Source of the DNA: an uncultured Eggerthella sp.
Lineage (GTDB): Bacteria; Actinomycetota; Coriobacteriia; Coriobacteriales; Eggerthellaceae
Reading direction: 5' to 3'
Length of the DNA: 46,287 nucleotides
Assembly: GCA_902464295.1 (NCBI GenBank)
Contig: CABQIW010000012.1
Span: forward strand, 1 to 46,287
The notes below the pieces were generated by a model that saw only the letters and a list, made by a program, of their open reading frames with translations, did no database searches and was not told where the DNA came from. Within the stretch, counting starts at the first letter, position 1; each line of letters opens with the position of its first letter. The position numbers and the translations under genes were made by a program. Positions 15,820 to 25,072 of the stretch are shown one piece after another.

Positions 15820-17070
15820 CTACAGGCTCGGATAGAGCGGATGCTTCGCGATCAACTCTTCGATCTTCGTAGAGATCTCCGCGAGCTTCGTGTCGTCTTC
15901 AGCGTTGAACACGGTAGCGGCGATCAACTCGCCGATGGTGTAGAACTCTTCGGCATCGAAGCCGCGCGTAGTGCCCGCAGCCGAACCGACGCGAATGCCG
16001 CTCGTAACGAAGGGCGAGCGCGTTTCGTTCGGGATCGTGTTCTTGTTCACGGTAAGGCCGACACGCTCGAGCAGCTTCTCAGCGTCCTTGCCCGTGATGT
16101 TCGCAGGGTTCAGATCGACCAAACAAAGGTGATTATCGGTTCCGCCTGAAACGAGGCGCAATCCCCCATCGGCCATGCCCTTGCCAAGTGCATCAGCGTT
16201 CTTCACCACGTTCTCGATATAGGTAGCGTACTCTGGCTGCAGTGCCTCTTGGAACGCAACTGCCTTGCCCGCGATCACGTGCATGAGCGGACCGCCCTGC
16301 GAACCAGGGAACACTGCCTTGTCGATCTTCGTCGCAAGCTCTTCATTGTTGGTGAGGATGAATCCACCGCGCGGACCACGCAGGGTCTTATGGCTCGTGG
16401 ACGTTACGATATCGGCATAGGGCACGGGGCTCGGATGCGCACCTGTAGCAACGAGGCCGGCGATATGCGCCATGTCGATCATGAGATAGGCGCCCACTTC
16501 ATGAGCGATGTTCGCCATGCGCTCGAAATCGATCACGCGCGGATAGGCTGAAGCGCCGCCCACGATCAGCTTCGGCTTATATTCCTTCGCCAAACGCTCC
16601 ATTTCGTCGTAGTCGATGCGCTCGGTCTCTGGGTGCACGCCATAGGCGACGAACTTGTAATCCTTGCCCGAGAAGTTCACTGGCGAGCCGTGAGTAAGAT
16701 GCCCACCATGATCGAGCGACAGACCAAGGATGGTATCGCCCAGCTCGACCGTTGCAGCATACGCAGCCAGATTCGCATTCGCACCGCTGTGGGGCTGAAC
16801 GTTGGCGAACCCACACTTGAACAGCTCTTTCGCACGATCGCGCGCCAGATCCTCGACGATATCGACCTTCTCGCAGCCACCGTAATAGCGCTTTCCTGGA
16901 TAGCCTTCGGCGTATTTGTTGGTGAGCACGCTGCCTACCGCTTCCATGACCGCAGGAGACGTGAAGTTCTCCGAAGCGATCAGTTCGATGCACGAACGCT
17001 GACGCTCGAGCTCTTGATCGATCGCGGTTGCGACTTGCGGGTCTTGTGCGGCAAGGATCTGTTGTGCCAT
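15820..17070 (-). CDS. glyA: Serine hydroxymethyltransferase
   Basis: 416 aa, normal length. PLP enzyme that interconverts serine and glycine and charges tetrahydrofolate with one-carbon units. The PLP lysine lies in STSHKTLRGPRGG; other family blocks are ELIASENF, NKYAEGYPGKRYYGG and VQPHSGANANLAAY. A clear GAAAGGAG lies upstream of ATG 17070. Followed by upp through a structured 168-bp gap. Confidence 0.99.
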   Translation of the reverse strand: MAQQILAAQDPQVATAIDQELERQRSCIELIASENFTSPAVMEAVGSVLTNKYAEGYPGKRYYGGCEKVDIVEDLARDRAKELFKCGFANVQPHSGANANLAAYAATVELGDTILGLSLDHGGHLTHGSPVNFSGKDYKFVAYGVHPETERIDYDEMERLAKEYKPKLIVGGASAYPRVIDFERMANIAHEVGAYLMIDMAHIAGLVATGAHPSPVPYADIVTSTSHKTLRGPRGGFILTNNEELATKIDKAVFPGSQGGPLMHVIAGKAVAFQEALQPEYATYIENVVKNADALGKGMADGGLRLVSGGTDNHLCLVDLNPANITGKDAEKLLERVGLTVNKNTIPNETRSPFVTSGIRVGSAAGTTRGFDAEEFYTIGELIAATVFNAEDDTKLAEISTKIEELIAKHPLYPSL

Positions 17071-17160
17071 GCCTTTCTCCTTTCGTGAGTGAAGCGCTCT
17101 CGCTTCACGATGGTGCGCTCGGTGCGCTCGGGTTTCCTTCGTAGTAGGCTGCTTGGTCTG

Positions 17161-17910
17161 TTATTCGCCAGAAGTATCGCTTTCGCCTTCAGCTTGCACC
17201 TGGTCTTGTGCCTCTGCGCCATCCGCTGGCAGCGCAACGTGCAGCGCAGTGAGCTCTGCGATCGGCGCGCTATAGTAACCGGAAAGGTTGTCGGCTGAAC
17301 CCAACAGCGCATCGCGATACACGCCGTTATCCTGATCGCCCACCACACTCCAGTCGTCATCGTACTTGTGAAGGTGGATCTCGGTCTGGCAAAGCGTTGG
17401 TTCGGTGTTCTCGAAGATGCTCTTCAGCAGATTCCTGCCATATTCCAGCGGATCTTCCGTTGTACCCGCCTCGATCGCTGCTTTGTTCTCAAGCAACCAA
17501 GCGATATATTCGTTCGACCATTGCTTGATGATGGGTTCGAGTTGTCTGCAGGTGATAGAAGCGAAGATCTTCGCATCGTCCTCTTCGCCGTTCATCTCAA
17601 CATCGCCCAAGCTGGAAGTGAAGCCATCAAGCCACCAGTCAAAGAATTCTTCCTGCGAGATGCCGATCTGCTCAAGCTCCTTGGCCTGCGAGACCTCAGG
17701 CAGATAGCTGATCGATTCTGGGTTCTTCTGTTGGATCGCGCTCATTTCAGCCAGCGCGGCATTAGCGGCAAGCTGGCCTTGAGGAGGCTTGCAACCAGAA
17801 AGTGCGAACGCCATGCACGCCATGAGCGCGCACACTGTAGCTGCGATCGCACACGCGAGAACGCGCGACTTGCCCTGAAGCGTCTTTGCTGATGAGATTG
17901 TTCGTTTCAT
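17161..17910 (-). CDS. Predicted lipoprotein of unknown function
   Basis: 249 aa. The N terminus MKRTISSAKTLQGKSR is basic, followed by a hydrophobic stretch and the lipobox LSGC (Cys at about residue 40), so it should be lipidated by Lgt (lgt is in this window) and anchored outside the membrane. The mature part is acidic and Trp-containing (FFDWWLDGF, WSNEYIAWLLE, DDDWSVV) and resembles no family I can name. ATG 17910 was chosen for the AAAGGCGA upstream; in-frame starts further up run into rpiB. It lies between rpiB and glyA, 22 bp after rpiB, so it is probably co-transcribed. Confidence 0.85.
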   Translation of the reverse strand: MKRTISSAKTLQGKSRVLACAIAATVCALMACMAFALSGCKPPQGQLAANAALAEMSAIQQKNPESISYLPEVSQAKELEQIGISQEEFFDWWLDGFTSSLGDVEMNGEEDDAKIFASITCRQLEPIIKQWSNEYIAWLLENKAAIEAGTTEDPLEYGRNLLKSIFENTEPTLCQTEIHLHKYDDDWSVVGDQDNGVYRDALLGSADNLSGYYSAPIAELTALHVALPADGAEAQDQVQAEGESDTSGE

Positions 17911-17932
17911 CGAGTTTCGCCTTTCTTTCGCG

Positions 17933-18379
17933 CTAAGCCGTAAGTTCATCGAGCGCCATAATCTTTTCCACGCGCTGCACATGGCGTCCACCGCCGAACG
18001 CGGTCGAGAGGAACACGCGCACGATCTCCTTGTTATCCTCCAGGCTCACGAAGCGCCCAGAGAGCGTGAGAACGTTGGCATCGTTATGTTCACGACAAAG
18101 CACAGCGAATTCAGTGTTCACGATATTTGCCGCACGCACTCCCGGCACTTTATCGGCTGCCATAGCCATGCCGATGCCCGTTCCGCAAACGAGGATACCG
18201 TAGTCGGCTGCCCCTTCAGCAACATCGCGCGCAACACGAAGCGCATAATCGGGATAGTCAACGCGATCATCGTTCTCTGGCCCACGATCGATCACATCAT
18301 GACCTTCATCGACAAGGAACGCAGCCAGCGCATCCTTCTGTTCGAACCCTGCATGATCGGAACCGAGCGAGATGATCAT
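17933..18379 (-). CDS. rpiB: Ribose-5-phosphate isomerase B
   Basis: 148 aa, the family length. Interconverts ribose-5-P and ribulose-5-P. The N-terminal SDHAGFEQK holds the substrate-binding Asp8/His9, GILVCGTGIGM has the catalytic-base Cys65, and CREHNDANVL has the ring-opening His. ATG 18379 has AGGAAGAAGGAAG just upstream; the much longer open frame to 18700 overlaps glpK and is rejected. Neighbour order rpiB-glyA-upp-atp matches Firmicutes. Confidence 0.97.
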   Translation of the reverse strand: MIISLGSDHAGFEQKDALAAFLVDEGHDVIDRGPENDDRVDYPDYALRVARDVAEGAADYGILVCGTGIGMAMAADKVPGVRAANIVNTEFAVLCREHNDANVLTLSGRFVSLEDNKEIVRVFLSTAFGGGRHVQRVEKIMALDELTA

Positions 18380-18461
18380 GAACTTCCTTCTTCCTGGTAT
18401 GAGCGCCGCCACGATAGCGGCGCGAGACGGCAAACGAATGCTCGAGGGAGCGTTGCTCTCA

Positions 18462-20036
18462 TTATACGTAAGGCGAATCGGACTTCGTACGACAAACGCA
18501 ATCATTCCAGCCTGCGAGCAACTCTTCTCGCTCGGCTGCAGTAAGCCTAGGCTGGAAGACGAACGCACCTTGGCGAAGCAAGCGCAATTCCTCCTTGTCG
18601 CGCCAAAAACCACTCGAAAGCCCCGCCAGGAATGCCGCGCCGAGCGCCGTGCTCTCAACGATCGCGGGACGTGCGAGCGGCGTTGCGAGGATGTCGGCAC
18701 AGAACTGCATGAGGAAGTCGTTCTGGCTCACGCCACCGTCAACATGCAGCTGTCCCAGCTTGATCCCCGTGTCGAGCTCCATGGCGCGCAGCACATCGTA
18801 GACCTGATAGCCCTGCGCCTCAAGGCAGGCGCGCACCAGATGCGCACGTTCAACACCGCGTGTGAGGCCGAAGATCGCTCCTCGTGCGTCCGCATCCCAA
18901 TACGGAGCGCCAAGGCCCGTGAAGGCGGGCACCACATAGACGCCGTGAGAGTCCGGCACGCTTTGCGCGAGCGCCGAGGTGCTTGCTGGATCATCGATAA
19001 GGCCCAGGCCTTCCTCGAGCCACTGGATGAGCGCTCCACCCATGAACACGCTGCCTTCGAGCGCATACTCGAGTCCCTCCGCGCCTGAAGCCGAAGCTGC
19101 GATGGTCGTGAGCAAGCCATGGTGCGAGAGCGCCGGCTCCGTGCCGATATTCATGAGCATGAAGCATCCGGTGCCGAAGGTCGATTTCGCTTCTCCTGGC
19201 GCAAAGCAGCACTGACCGAAGAGCGCTGCCTGCTGATCGCCCGCAACCCCCGTAAGCGGGATGCCACCTGGCAGGATGTCGTTGCTCGTTCGCCCGAAAT
19301 TGCCCGAAGAAGGCCGCACTTCGGGAAGCATAGCTGGTGGGATCGAGAACAGCTCGCACAACCACCCGTCCCATTCGCCCGTGTTGATGTTGAAGAGCAT
19401 CGTGCGGCTGGCATTCGTGTAGTCGGTCGCATGCACGCGCCCTTGCGTGAGATTCCAGATGAGCCACGTATCCACAGTGCCGAACAGCAGGTCGCCCGCT
19501 TGCGCCGCCTCGCGCGCGCCTTCGACGTTATCCAGGATCCAAGCGATCTTACTCGCCGAAAAATAGGCATCGGGGATAAGGCCCGTGCGCGAACGGATCT
19601 CTTCCACGATGGTTTTGTCTTGCTTCAGCTCATCGATCGCTTCAGCTGTTCTGCGACACTGCCATACGATCGCGTTGTGAATCGGCTCACCCGTATGGCG
19701 ATTCCAAACGATGGTCGTCTCGCGCTGGTTAGTAATGCCGATGCTATCGATATCCTCAGGGCTCAACCCCTGCGAAACGAGCAGCTCGGTGAGCACTTTG
19801 AGCTGGCTCGAAAGGATGTCTTTGGGATCATGCTCCACCCAGCCCGGACGAGGGAATATCTGCGGAAACGGACTTTGGGTGATCGCTCGAATGGCTCCGC
19901 TGCGATCCACCAGCACCGCCCGCGATGAGGTAGTTCCTTGGTCGAGCGCGATCACATAGGAATCCCGCGAATTGCTCGCCTGATCGAAGAGGGTCTCAGG
20001 CACTTGCGCTGCCTGGCGCGCATCTTGGACATTCAT
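18462..20036 (-). CDS. glpK: Glycerol kinase
   Basis: 524 aa. ATP-dependent phosphorylation of glycerol (FGGY family). ALDQGTTSSRAVLVD is the N-terminal phosphate-binding loop; NRETT-type block GITNQRETTIVWNRHTGE, GVAGDQQAALFGQ and the C-terminal VDGGVSQNDFLMQ are all typical. About 26 extra residues precede the first strand, compared with E. coli GlpK, but AAGGA upstream of ATG 20036 supports this start. It begins 3 bp after the hydrolase stop, so the two genes are one unit. No glpF or glpD is nearby, so glycerol may come mainly from the adjacent lipase. Confidence 0.97.
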   Translation of the reverse strand: MNVQDARQAAQVPETLFDQASNSRDSYVIALDQGTTSSRAVLVDRSGAIRAITQSPFPQIFPRPGWVEHDPKDILSSQLKVLTELLVSQGLSPEDIDSIGITNQRETTIVWNRHTGEPIHNAIVWQCRRTAEAIDELKQDKTIVEEIRSRTGLIPDAYFSASKIAWILDNVEGAREAAQAGDLLFGTVDTWLIWNLTQGRVHATDYTNASRTMLFNINTGEWDGWLCELFSIPPAMLPEVRPSSGNFGRTSNDILPGGIPLTGVAGDQQAALFGQCCFAPGEAKSTFGTGCFMLMNIGTEPALSHHGLLTTIAASASGAEGLEYALEGSVFMGGALIQWLEEGLGLIDDPASTSALAQSVPDSHGVYVVPAFTGLGAPYWDADARGAIFGLTRGVERAHLVRACLEAQGYQVYDVLRAMELDTGIKLGQLHVDGGVSQNDFLMQFCADILATPLARPAIVESTALGAAFLAGLSSGFWRDKEELRLLRQGAFVFQPRLTAAEREELLAGWNDCVCRTKSDSPYV

Positions 20037-20039
20037 CGG

Positions 20040-21005
20040 CTAGTTTCCTTCTTGCAGGTGCTCGCAGAGCCATGCGAGCACATCCGCATAGACGGTCTGC
20101 TTGCCGGGCTCATTCAGGATCTCATGGCGCATGCCTGGATAGAGGATGAGCGAAACATCCCTCACACCTGCGTCTCGATACAGCTCGACCGCGCGAATAA
20201 CCGCTTTGCCGTTCTCACCCACCGGGTCTTCGGCGCCCGCGATGAACAGAAGTGGCAGATCTTTGGGGACACGTGCCGCCACACGTGGATCGACCGCCCG
20301 TGCGACCACCCCGGTAAGCGCTGCATACCCACCCACGGTGAACATGACCCCGCAGAGCGGGTCATCGATATAGGCATCGACCACTGCCGGGTCGACCGAG
20401 ATCCAATCGAGCGGCGTACGGGGGTTCTCGATCGCACGCGAAAAACCACCGGCACCCATCGAATCGAGCACCTTCGACTTGTAGCGCTCCCCCATCACCG
20501 TGCCGATCGTGTGTGCAAGCAGATTTCCGCTTCGTGCGAGCAACGCAGGCTGGTTGCCGGTGCCGCATATGATCGCGCCCCGCACGCCTTGCGCATGTTC
20601 GCTCAAGTAGACGCGCGTGACGAAGCTTCCCATGGAATGTCCGAAAATGAAATACGGCAGATCGCTGAACTGCTCGAACAGCGCCCGACGAACACGGTCG
20701 ACATCATTAACGAGCACCGCATCGCCCTGATCGAGCGTGATGTGGCCCAAGTCGCGCGCGTCAGAAACGCTCTTGCCATGCCCCACGTGATCATGTGCGC
20801 CCACCACGAAGCCGTTGCGCGCGAGGAAACGGGCGAATTCATCGTAACGGTCGATGTGCTCTTCCATGCCATGCACGATCTGGACGATGCCCTTGAGCTC
20901 GTTTTCCGGAAGGTAGGGGATCCAGAGCAGAACGCGTAACTGCGACGTTCCATCACTTGAGCCGATGAAATGCTCGATACGTTCGATTTGCACTTCTGAA
21001 GTCAT
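20040..21005 (-). CDS. Alpha/beta hydrolase, monoacylglycerol-lipase-like
   Basis: 321 aa of the serine aminopeptidase S33 / Hydrolase_4 group that includes monoacylglycerol lipases and lysophospholipases. Visible: oxyanion block IVHGMEEHIDRY, DHVGHGKS, nucleophile elbow FGHSMGS, then the acid in AGAEDPVG and the His in GMRHEILNEPGK. No signal peptide, so it is cytoplasmic. It is immediately upstream of glpK with 3 bp between, which supports a role releasing glycerol from monoacylglycerol. Substrate is inferred from this context; a general lysophospholipase is the main alternative. Confidence 0.85.
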   Translation of the reverse strand: MTSEVQIERIEHFIGSSDGTSQLRVLLWIPYLPENELKGIVQIVHGMEEHIDRYDEFARFLARNGFVVGAHDHVGHGKSVSDARDLGHITLDQGDAVLVNDVDRVRRALFEQFSDLPYFIFGHSMGSFVTRVYLSEHAQGVRGAIICGTGNQPALLARSGNLLAHTIGTVMGERYKSKVLDSMGAGGFSRAIENPRTPLDWISVDPAVVDAYIDDPLCGVMFTVGGYAALTGVVARAVDPRVAARVPKDLPLLFIAGAEDPVGENGKAVIRAVELYRDAGVRDVSLILYPGMRHEILNEPGKQTVYADVLAWLCEHLQEGN

Positions 21006-21088
21006 ACGATTCCTGCCTTCCTCATGTTGCCGCCTCCAAGAGGCTCAAAGACATTCTTTCATAGTAGTGACCGCGAACGCAGAACCGA

Positions 21089-23437
21089 TCATTTTCTCGT
21101 AACGGTTTCTGAATCGTTAGCGGATGAATCGTTGGTGAACAGATCGAGCGCGATCGCTCCTTGGCGAACGACGCGCACGGGCGTTTGCGTGCAGTCCACC
21201 ACTGCAGAGGCATGACCGCCCAAGGCCTCGCCTGCCACCGTAGCCACACATGCGGTGAGCTCAGGTGAAAGCTCTTCGGTGCGCGTTGGTGCGGGCTCCC
21301 CCGAGAGGTTTGCGGACGTGGTGGCAAGCGGACCAACCTGCTTGATGAGCGTGCGTGCGATTGGGTCGTCGGGCACGCGCAGCGCGATCGTGCCGGTGGC
21401 ACTTTGGTAAGCTGGCGGCACTTCATCGGAGGCTTCAACGATGAGCGTGAGCGCTCCGGGCCAATATGCGCGCGCAAGTTCAAGAGCCTCGGCGGAAACA
21501 TTCTTCCCATAACGCGCAAGATCGTCGATGGTTCCTACCAGCCAGGCGATGGGCTTATCGTCTGTTCGCTGCTTGAGCTGGTAGAGTTCTGCAGGCGAAG
21601 GCGCATGCCTCACGGCAACGCCAAGTCCGAACACCGTGTCGGTCGGAAAGATCACTGGCTTGCCCGCTTGAAGTGCGGCTGCTGCCTCAGTGGTTGAAAC
21701 GGTTGAAAGCGCTGCTGGAGCGATCTCCACTGCTGAAGCCGCTGGTGCTTTCTCATACGAACGCGCGACCTCCTCTGCCACTTTGATGCCATCGATCGCA
21801 GCCGACATGATGCCACCCGCAAACCCTGGCCCTTCCCCACACGGATAGATCCCCGACGCTGAACTTGCTCCCTTCGTTGCCGAACGCGTGCGATAGGCCT
21901 GAAGCGATTCGTCGCGGCAGATGCGCACCGGTGAAGAGGAACGCGTCTCGGGCGCAGTAAGGAGCGCGCCTGGGTTGTCGAAGCCACGGATCTTCTTGCC
22001 CATGAGCGGCAATGCTTCGCGCAGAGCCTTCGTGATGAAATCGGGCAGCACCTCATCGAGCGGCGCTTCGACCACGCCGCGTTCGTAGGTTGGATCGCAG
22101 TGCACCGTATCGCCACCAAAAGCGTGCTCTTTGCCCAGAAACACCCCGACCGCTTGCGCCGGCGCCTGATAGGGCGCTCCCCCCTGTTCCCGCGCAACAC
22201 GATACGCTCGCTGTTCGACCGCGCGCTGCAATTCGACCCCCGCAAGCACATCGCTGCTCGCAAGGTCCACTGGATCCACGTTCACCAGAAGCGCTGCGTT
22301 CGCATTCTTGCCATCGCGCGCGTAGTTGCTCATACCGTTGGTAACGATGCCACCCGCCTCGCTAGCTGCAGCAACCACCTCTCCACCAGGGCACATGCAG
22401 AAGCTGTACACGCTGCGTCCGCTCGGAAGATGGATGGCTAGCTTGTATTCGGCCGCGCCGAGCGCCGGGTGCGTTGCTGCGCTTCCCCACTGCGCTTCGT
22501 TGATGAGCGCCTGAGGATGCTCGATGCGCACCCCCATCGAGAAAGGCTTTTGCTCCATAGCGAAGCCTGTATCACGAACGAGCTCGAACGTGTCGCGCGC
22601 TGAATGACCGCATGCTAGGACAAGCGCGTTGCAAGGCTGAAGCGTCTCTTCGCCGGTTTGAATAGTGCGCAGCATGATCGAGGTGAGCCGGCCGTCTTCG
22701 AGCTTAATCTCGACAAGCTTCGTATGAAAACGCACTTCGCCGCCAAGGCGGATGATGTCTTCGCGAATGGCGGACACGATGCGCGCAAGATTATCGCTTC
22801 CCAAGTGGGGATGAGCTTGCCATAGGATGCTCTCGGGAGCACCCGCATCAACGAACCAGTGCAGCACGTGTGCTGTATAACGATTCTTGAGATTGGTCGT
22901 GAGCTTGCCGTCGGAAAATGTGCCCGCACCACCTTCACCAAACTGTATGTTCGCCCAGGGGTTGAGCTCTCCCGTTCGAAAGAAGGCTTCCACATCGTGT
23001 GCGCGTTCCTCCACCGGTGCGCCCTGCTCCACAAGGAGCGGTTTGAGTCCGCTCTTCGCAAGGTACCAAGCAGCGAAAAGCCCGGCAGGTCCTGCGCCTA
23101 CTACCACGGGCGGAAGGTCTGGCGCACCAAGCTGAGGGATTTCAAGCGGCACATAAGGAACGGCTGGTCTTATCTGCAAGCCTTTCAGCTTCGCATCGTT
23201 GCGTTCGGCGCGCGCAAGCAAACGCTCTTCGCACTCGGAAGACAACTCCAACCGATAGCTCGCGGTGAAATGCACGTTCGCTTTCTTGCGCGCATCAACG
23301 CTGCGCTTCAACAATTGGGCACGCGCGATCACTCCTGGCTTCACGCCAAGCTGCCGAGCGATCTCTCGAAGTGCAAGCGCCTGACCATCGGGCAAGCCCG
23401 TATCGAGCGAAAGCTTCAGACCTGAAACATCGATCAT
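21089..23437 (-). CDS. Fusion: FAD-dependent oxidoreductase + TsaC/YrdC domain
   Basis: 782 aa, one uninterrupted frame. Residues 1-560: an uncharacterised FAD-dependent dehydrogenase (COG2509-like) with GAGPAG at 114-119, NIQFGEGGAGTFSDGKLTT, and a C-terminal FAD-contact block PCGEGPGFAGGIMSAA. Residues 563-582: an Ala/Ser-rich linker. Residues 583-765: a Sua5/YciO/YrdC domain with PTDTVFGLG (598-606), KQRTDDKP, PGALTLIV, ALRVPDDP, ATTSANLSG and SAVVDCT, which should make threonylcarbamoyl-AMP for t6A37 tRNA modification. The start overlaps the upstream flavoprotein stop (ATGA). Position near rpiB-glyA-upp-atp matches that of tsaC in Firmicutes, supporting the domain call. What the flavin domain does is unknown. 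Confidence 0.88.
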   Translation of the reverse strand: MIDVSGLKLSLDTGLPDGQALALREIARQLGVKPGVIARAQLLKRSVDARKKANVHFTASYRLELSSECEERLLARAERNDAKLKGLQIRPAVPYVPLEIPQLGAPDLPPVVVGAGPAGLFAAWYLAKSGLKPLLVEQGAPVEERAHDVEAFFRTGELNPWANIQFGEGGAGTFSDGKLTTNLKNRYTAHVLHWFVDAGAPESILWQAHPHLGSDNLARIVSAIREDIIRLGGEVRFHTKLVEIKLEDGRLTSIMLRTIQTGEETLQPCNALVLACGHSARDTFELVRDTGFAMEQKPFSMGVRIEHPQALINEAQWGSAATHPALGAAEYKLAIHLPSGRSVYSFCMCPGGEVVAAASEAGGIVTNGMSNYARDGKNANAALLVNVDPVDLASSDVLAGVELQRAVEQRAYRVAREQGGAPYQAPAQAVGVFLGKEHAFGGDTVHCDPTYERGVVEAPLDEVLPDFITKALREALPLMGKKIRGFDNPGALLTAPETRSSSPVRICRDESLQAYRTRSATKGASSASGIYPCGEGPGFAGGIMSAAIDGIKVAEEVARSYEKAPAASAVEIAPAALSTVSTTEAAAALQAGKPVIFPTDTVFGLGVAVRHAPSPAELYQLKQRTDDKPIAWLVGTIDDLARYGKNVSAEALELARAYWPGALTLIVEASDEVPPAYQSATGTIALRVPDDPIARTLIKQVGPLATTSANLSGEPAPTRTEELSPELTACVATVAGEALGGHASAVVDCTQTPVRVVRQGAIALDLFTNDSSANDSETVTRK

Positions 23438-25041
23438 GCCGACTCACGCTCCAGGGCCGATGCAGCAATGCGCCAGGCCGGATCGGTTGCGCAGGAACCA
23501 TCTTTTCTTCGCGCATCAGCGCTCTCAAAGGGAACGGGCGGCGTCTTCCGCTTCAGAAGATTCAGGTCACGCGCGATCGAAAGCCCCGCCAAAAGACCGC
23601 TTGACCACGCCCAATGAAGGTTATACCCCCCACAAGGAGCATCGACATCGAGCGCTTCGCCACAAAGATACAAGCCCGAAACAGCAGATGCTTCCATGGT
23701 TTTGGCATTCACGCTACCTGAGCAGAATCCACCACGCTGCACCTGACACTGGCCTGCGTCACCGATGCCGTTGACCTCAAGCTCGAACGACTTGATCGCC
23801 TTTGCAATCGCTTCGATCATCGTTTCATCAAGAAAGCGTACGGCCTCGATCTCTGCCGTCGTTGATCGCTCTCCCGCAGCACCTAAGCGATTCGCTATCG
23901 CAGAGCGCACGATCGCGTGCGCCACTTCGGGAACGAAGAACCCGCGCAACAGATCGAGCGCCGTCGGGGCGGATCCATTGCGCCGTTCCAAAAAGGCAGC
24001 ACGCGCCTGCAGCAGATCGGTCAAGCGAGCGAGCGGGCGCTCAGGAACGAAATCGAGCGAGACAACATCGCCTGCTTCCACGAACCGCGAAGCATTGAAC
24101 ACCACGATGCCGGAAATGCCATACGAGCGGAACAGCAGCTCTCCTTCTTCGGAGAAGCCTTTCGCATCGCAACTCAAACGGACACGCGCACGAATGCCAT
24201 CAAGACCAGAAAGCAGCTCTGTCGAGGTGGCAAGCGGCCCCAAGACAGGCCGGCACGAGATGTGCTCGATGCCTGCGAGAACGCCCTGCTCGTGAAGGGA
24301 AGAAGTACCTCCGCCCGCAGCATAGACAACAGCATCAGCAAGGAAGGTTCCTCGATCGCCCGAAGCTGCGCCTTCTGCATCTGTGGCAGCGTCGCCTCCT
24401 GCATGCGCAGAAGCGGCGCCCCCCTTCCCTGGCGAGCCCGCTTCGGTACACTGCAATTCGAGCGCGAAACGATCCTTCTGTTGTGCGATCTGCGCGACCG
24501 TAACGCCGCAATAACGCTCAACGTTGCAACGATCGAGTTCAGCTTCGAGCACCTCGAGCACCGAGGCAGCCTTGTTCGAGAACGGATAGAGCGCCCCGCC
24601 CGAAAGCGGCGCTTCTCGCCAAACAAGACCGAGCGAAGTGAACCATTGCAGAACGGCGTTCTCGTAGGCGCTACGCACAGGAGCGCCCGAGGTCTTTAGC
24701 GGAGAATCAGCGAACGCAACCTCGAGCGCATCAAAGACCTGCTCAACGAACGCGGGTTGGTTGAACAGAACGGGACGCATATCCTCATGCGAGAAATTGC
24801 AGCGTCCATTACCGCTCCGCAAGATAGACGACCCCATGCGCCTGCCTTTTTCTATAACAACGACGCGCACGTCCACCTGCGCCGCGCGCGCACAAGCCGC
24901 AACAACGCACGCCGCCGCTATACCCGAAGCACCCCCGCCAACGATCGCCACGCTCAGCTGCTCGTCAGCACGCGGAAGCTCAACCGGTCGAGTCTCTTGC
25001 CGTGCGCGCTTCACATCAGATTGTTTCTTTCGTTTTGTCAT
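23434..25041 (-). CDS. HI0933/BaiN-family flavoprotein
   Basis: 535 aa, longer than the usual 400-420. FAD-binding GGGASGIAAA, the family block LRSGNGRCNFS, LYPFSNKAASV, and the C-terminal GGYNLHWAWSSG plus LYLCGEALDVD. The family includes BaiN, reported to reduce 3-oxo-delta4/6 bile-acid intermediates, and members labelled aminoacetone oxidase; many have no known substrate. The extra length comes from a basic N-terminal tail (about 30 residues), an Ala/Gly-rich insertion near residue 215 and a C-terminal tail. Just upstream of ATG 25041 is TATGAT with 6 bases between, so the mRNA may be leaderless. It lies directly beyond the last gene of the reductase cluster, on the same strand. Confidence 0.88.
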   Translation of the reverse strand: MTKRKKQSDVKRARQETRPVELPRADEQLSVAIVGGGASGIAAACVVAACARAAQVDVRVVVIEKGRRMGSSILRSGNGRCNFSHEDMRPVLFNQPAFVEQVFDALEVAFADSPLKTSGAPVRSAYENAVLQWFTSLGLVWREAPLSGGALYPFSNKAASVLEVLEAELDRCNVERYCGVTVAQIAQQKDRFALELQCTEAGSPGKGGAASAHAGGDAATDAEGAASGDRGTFLADAVVYAAGGGTSSLHEQGVLAGIEHISCRPVLGPLATSTELLSGLDGIRARVRLSCDAKGFSEEGELLFRSYGISGIVVFNASRFVEAGDVVSLDFVPERPLARLTDLLQARAAFLERRNGSAPTALDLLRGFFVPEVAHAIVRSAIANRLGAAGERSTTAEIEAVRFLDETMIEAIAKAIKSFELEVNGIGDAGQCQVQRGGFCSGSVNAKTMEASAVSGLYLCGEALDVDAPCGGYNLHWAWSSGLLAGLSIARDLNLLKRKTPPVPFESADARRKDGSCATDPAWRIAASALERESA

Positions 25042-25072
25042 ACCCCCATCATACGCGTTTTAATTCAAAAGC

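Noticed and set aside
18380..18700. N-terminal extension of rpiB
   Set aside because: It overlaps glpK in another frame, is Arg/Ser-rich, and the Shine-Dalgarno sequence lies just before ATG 18379.
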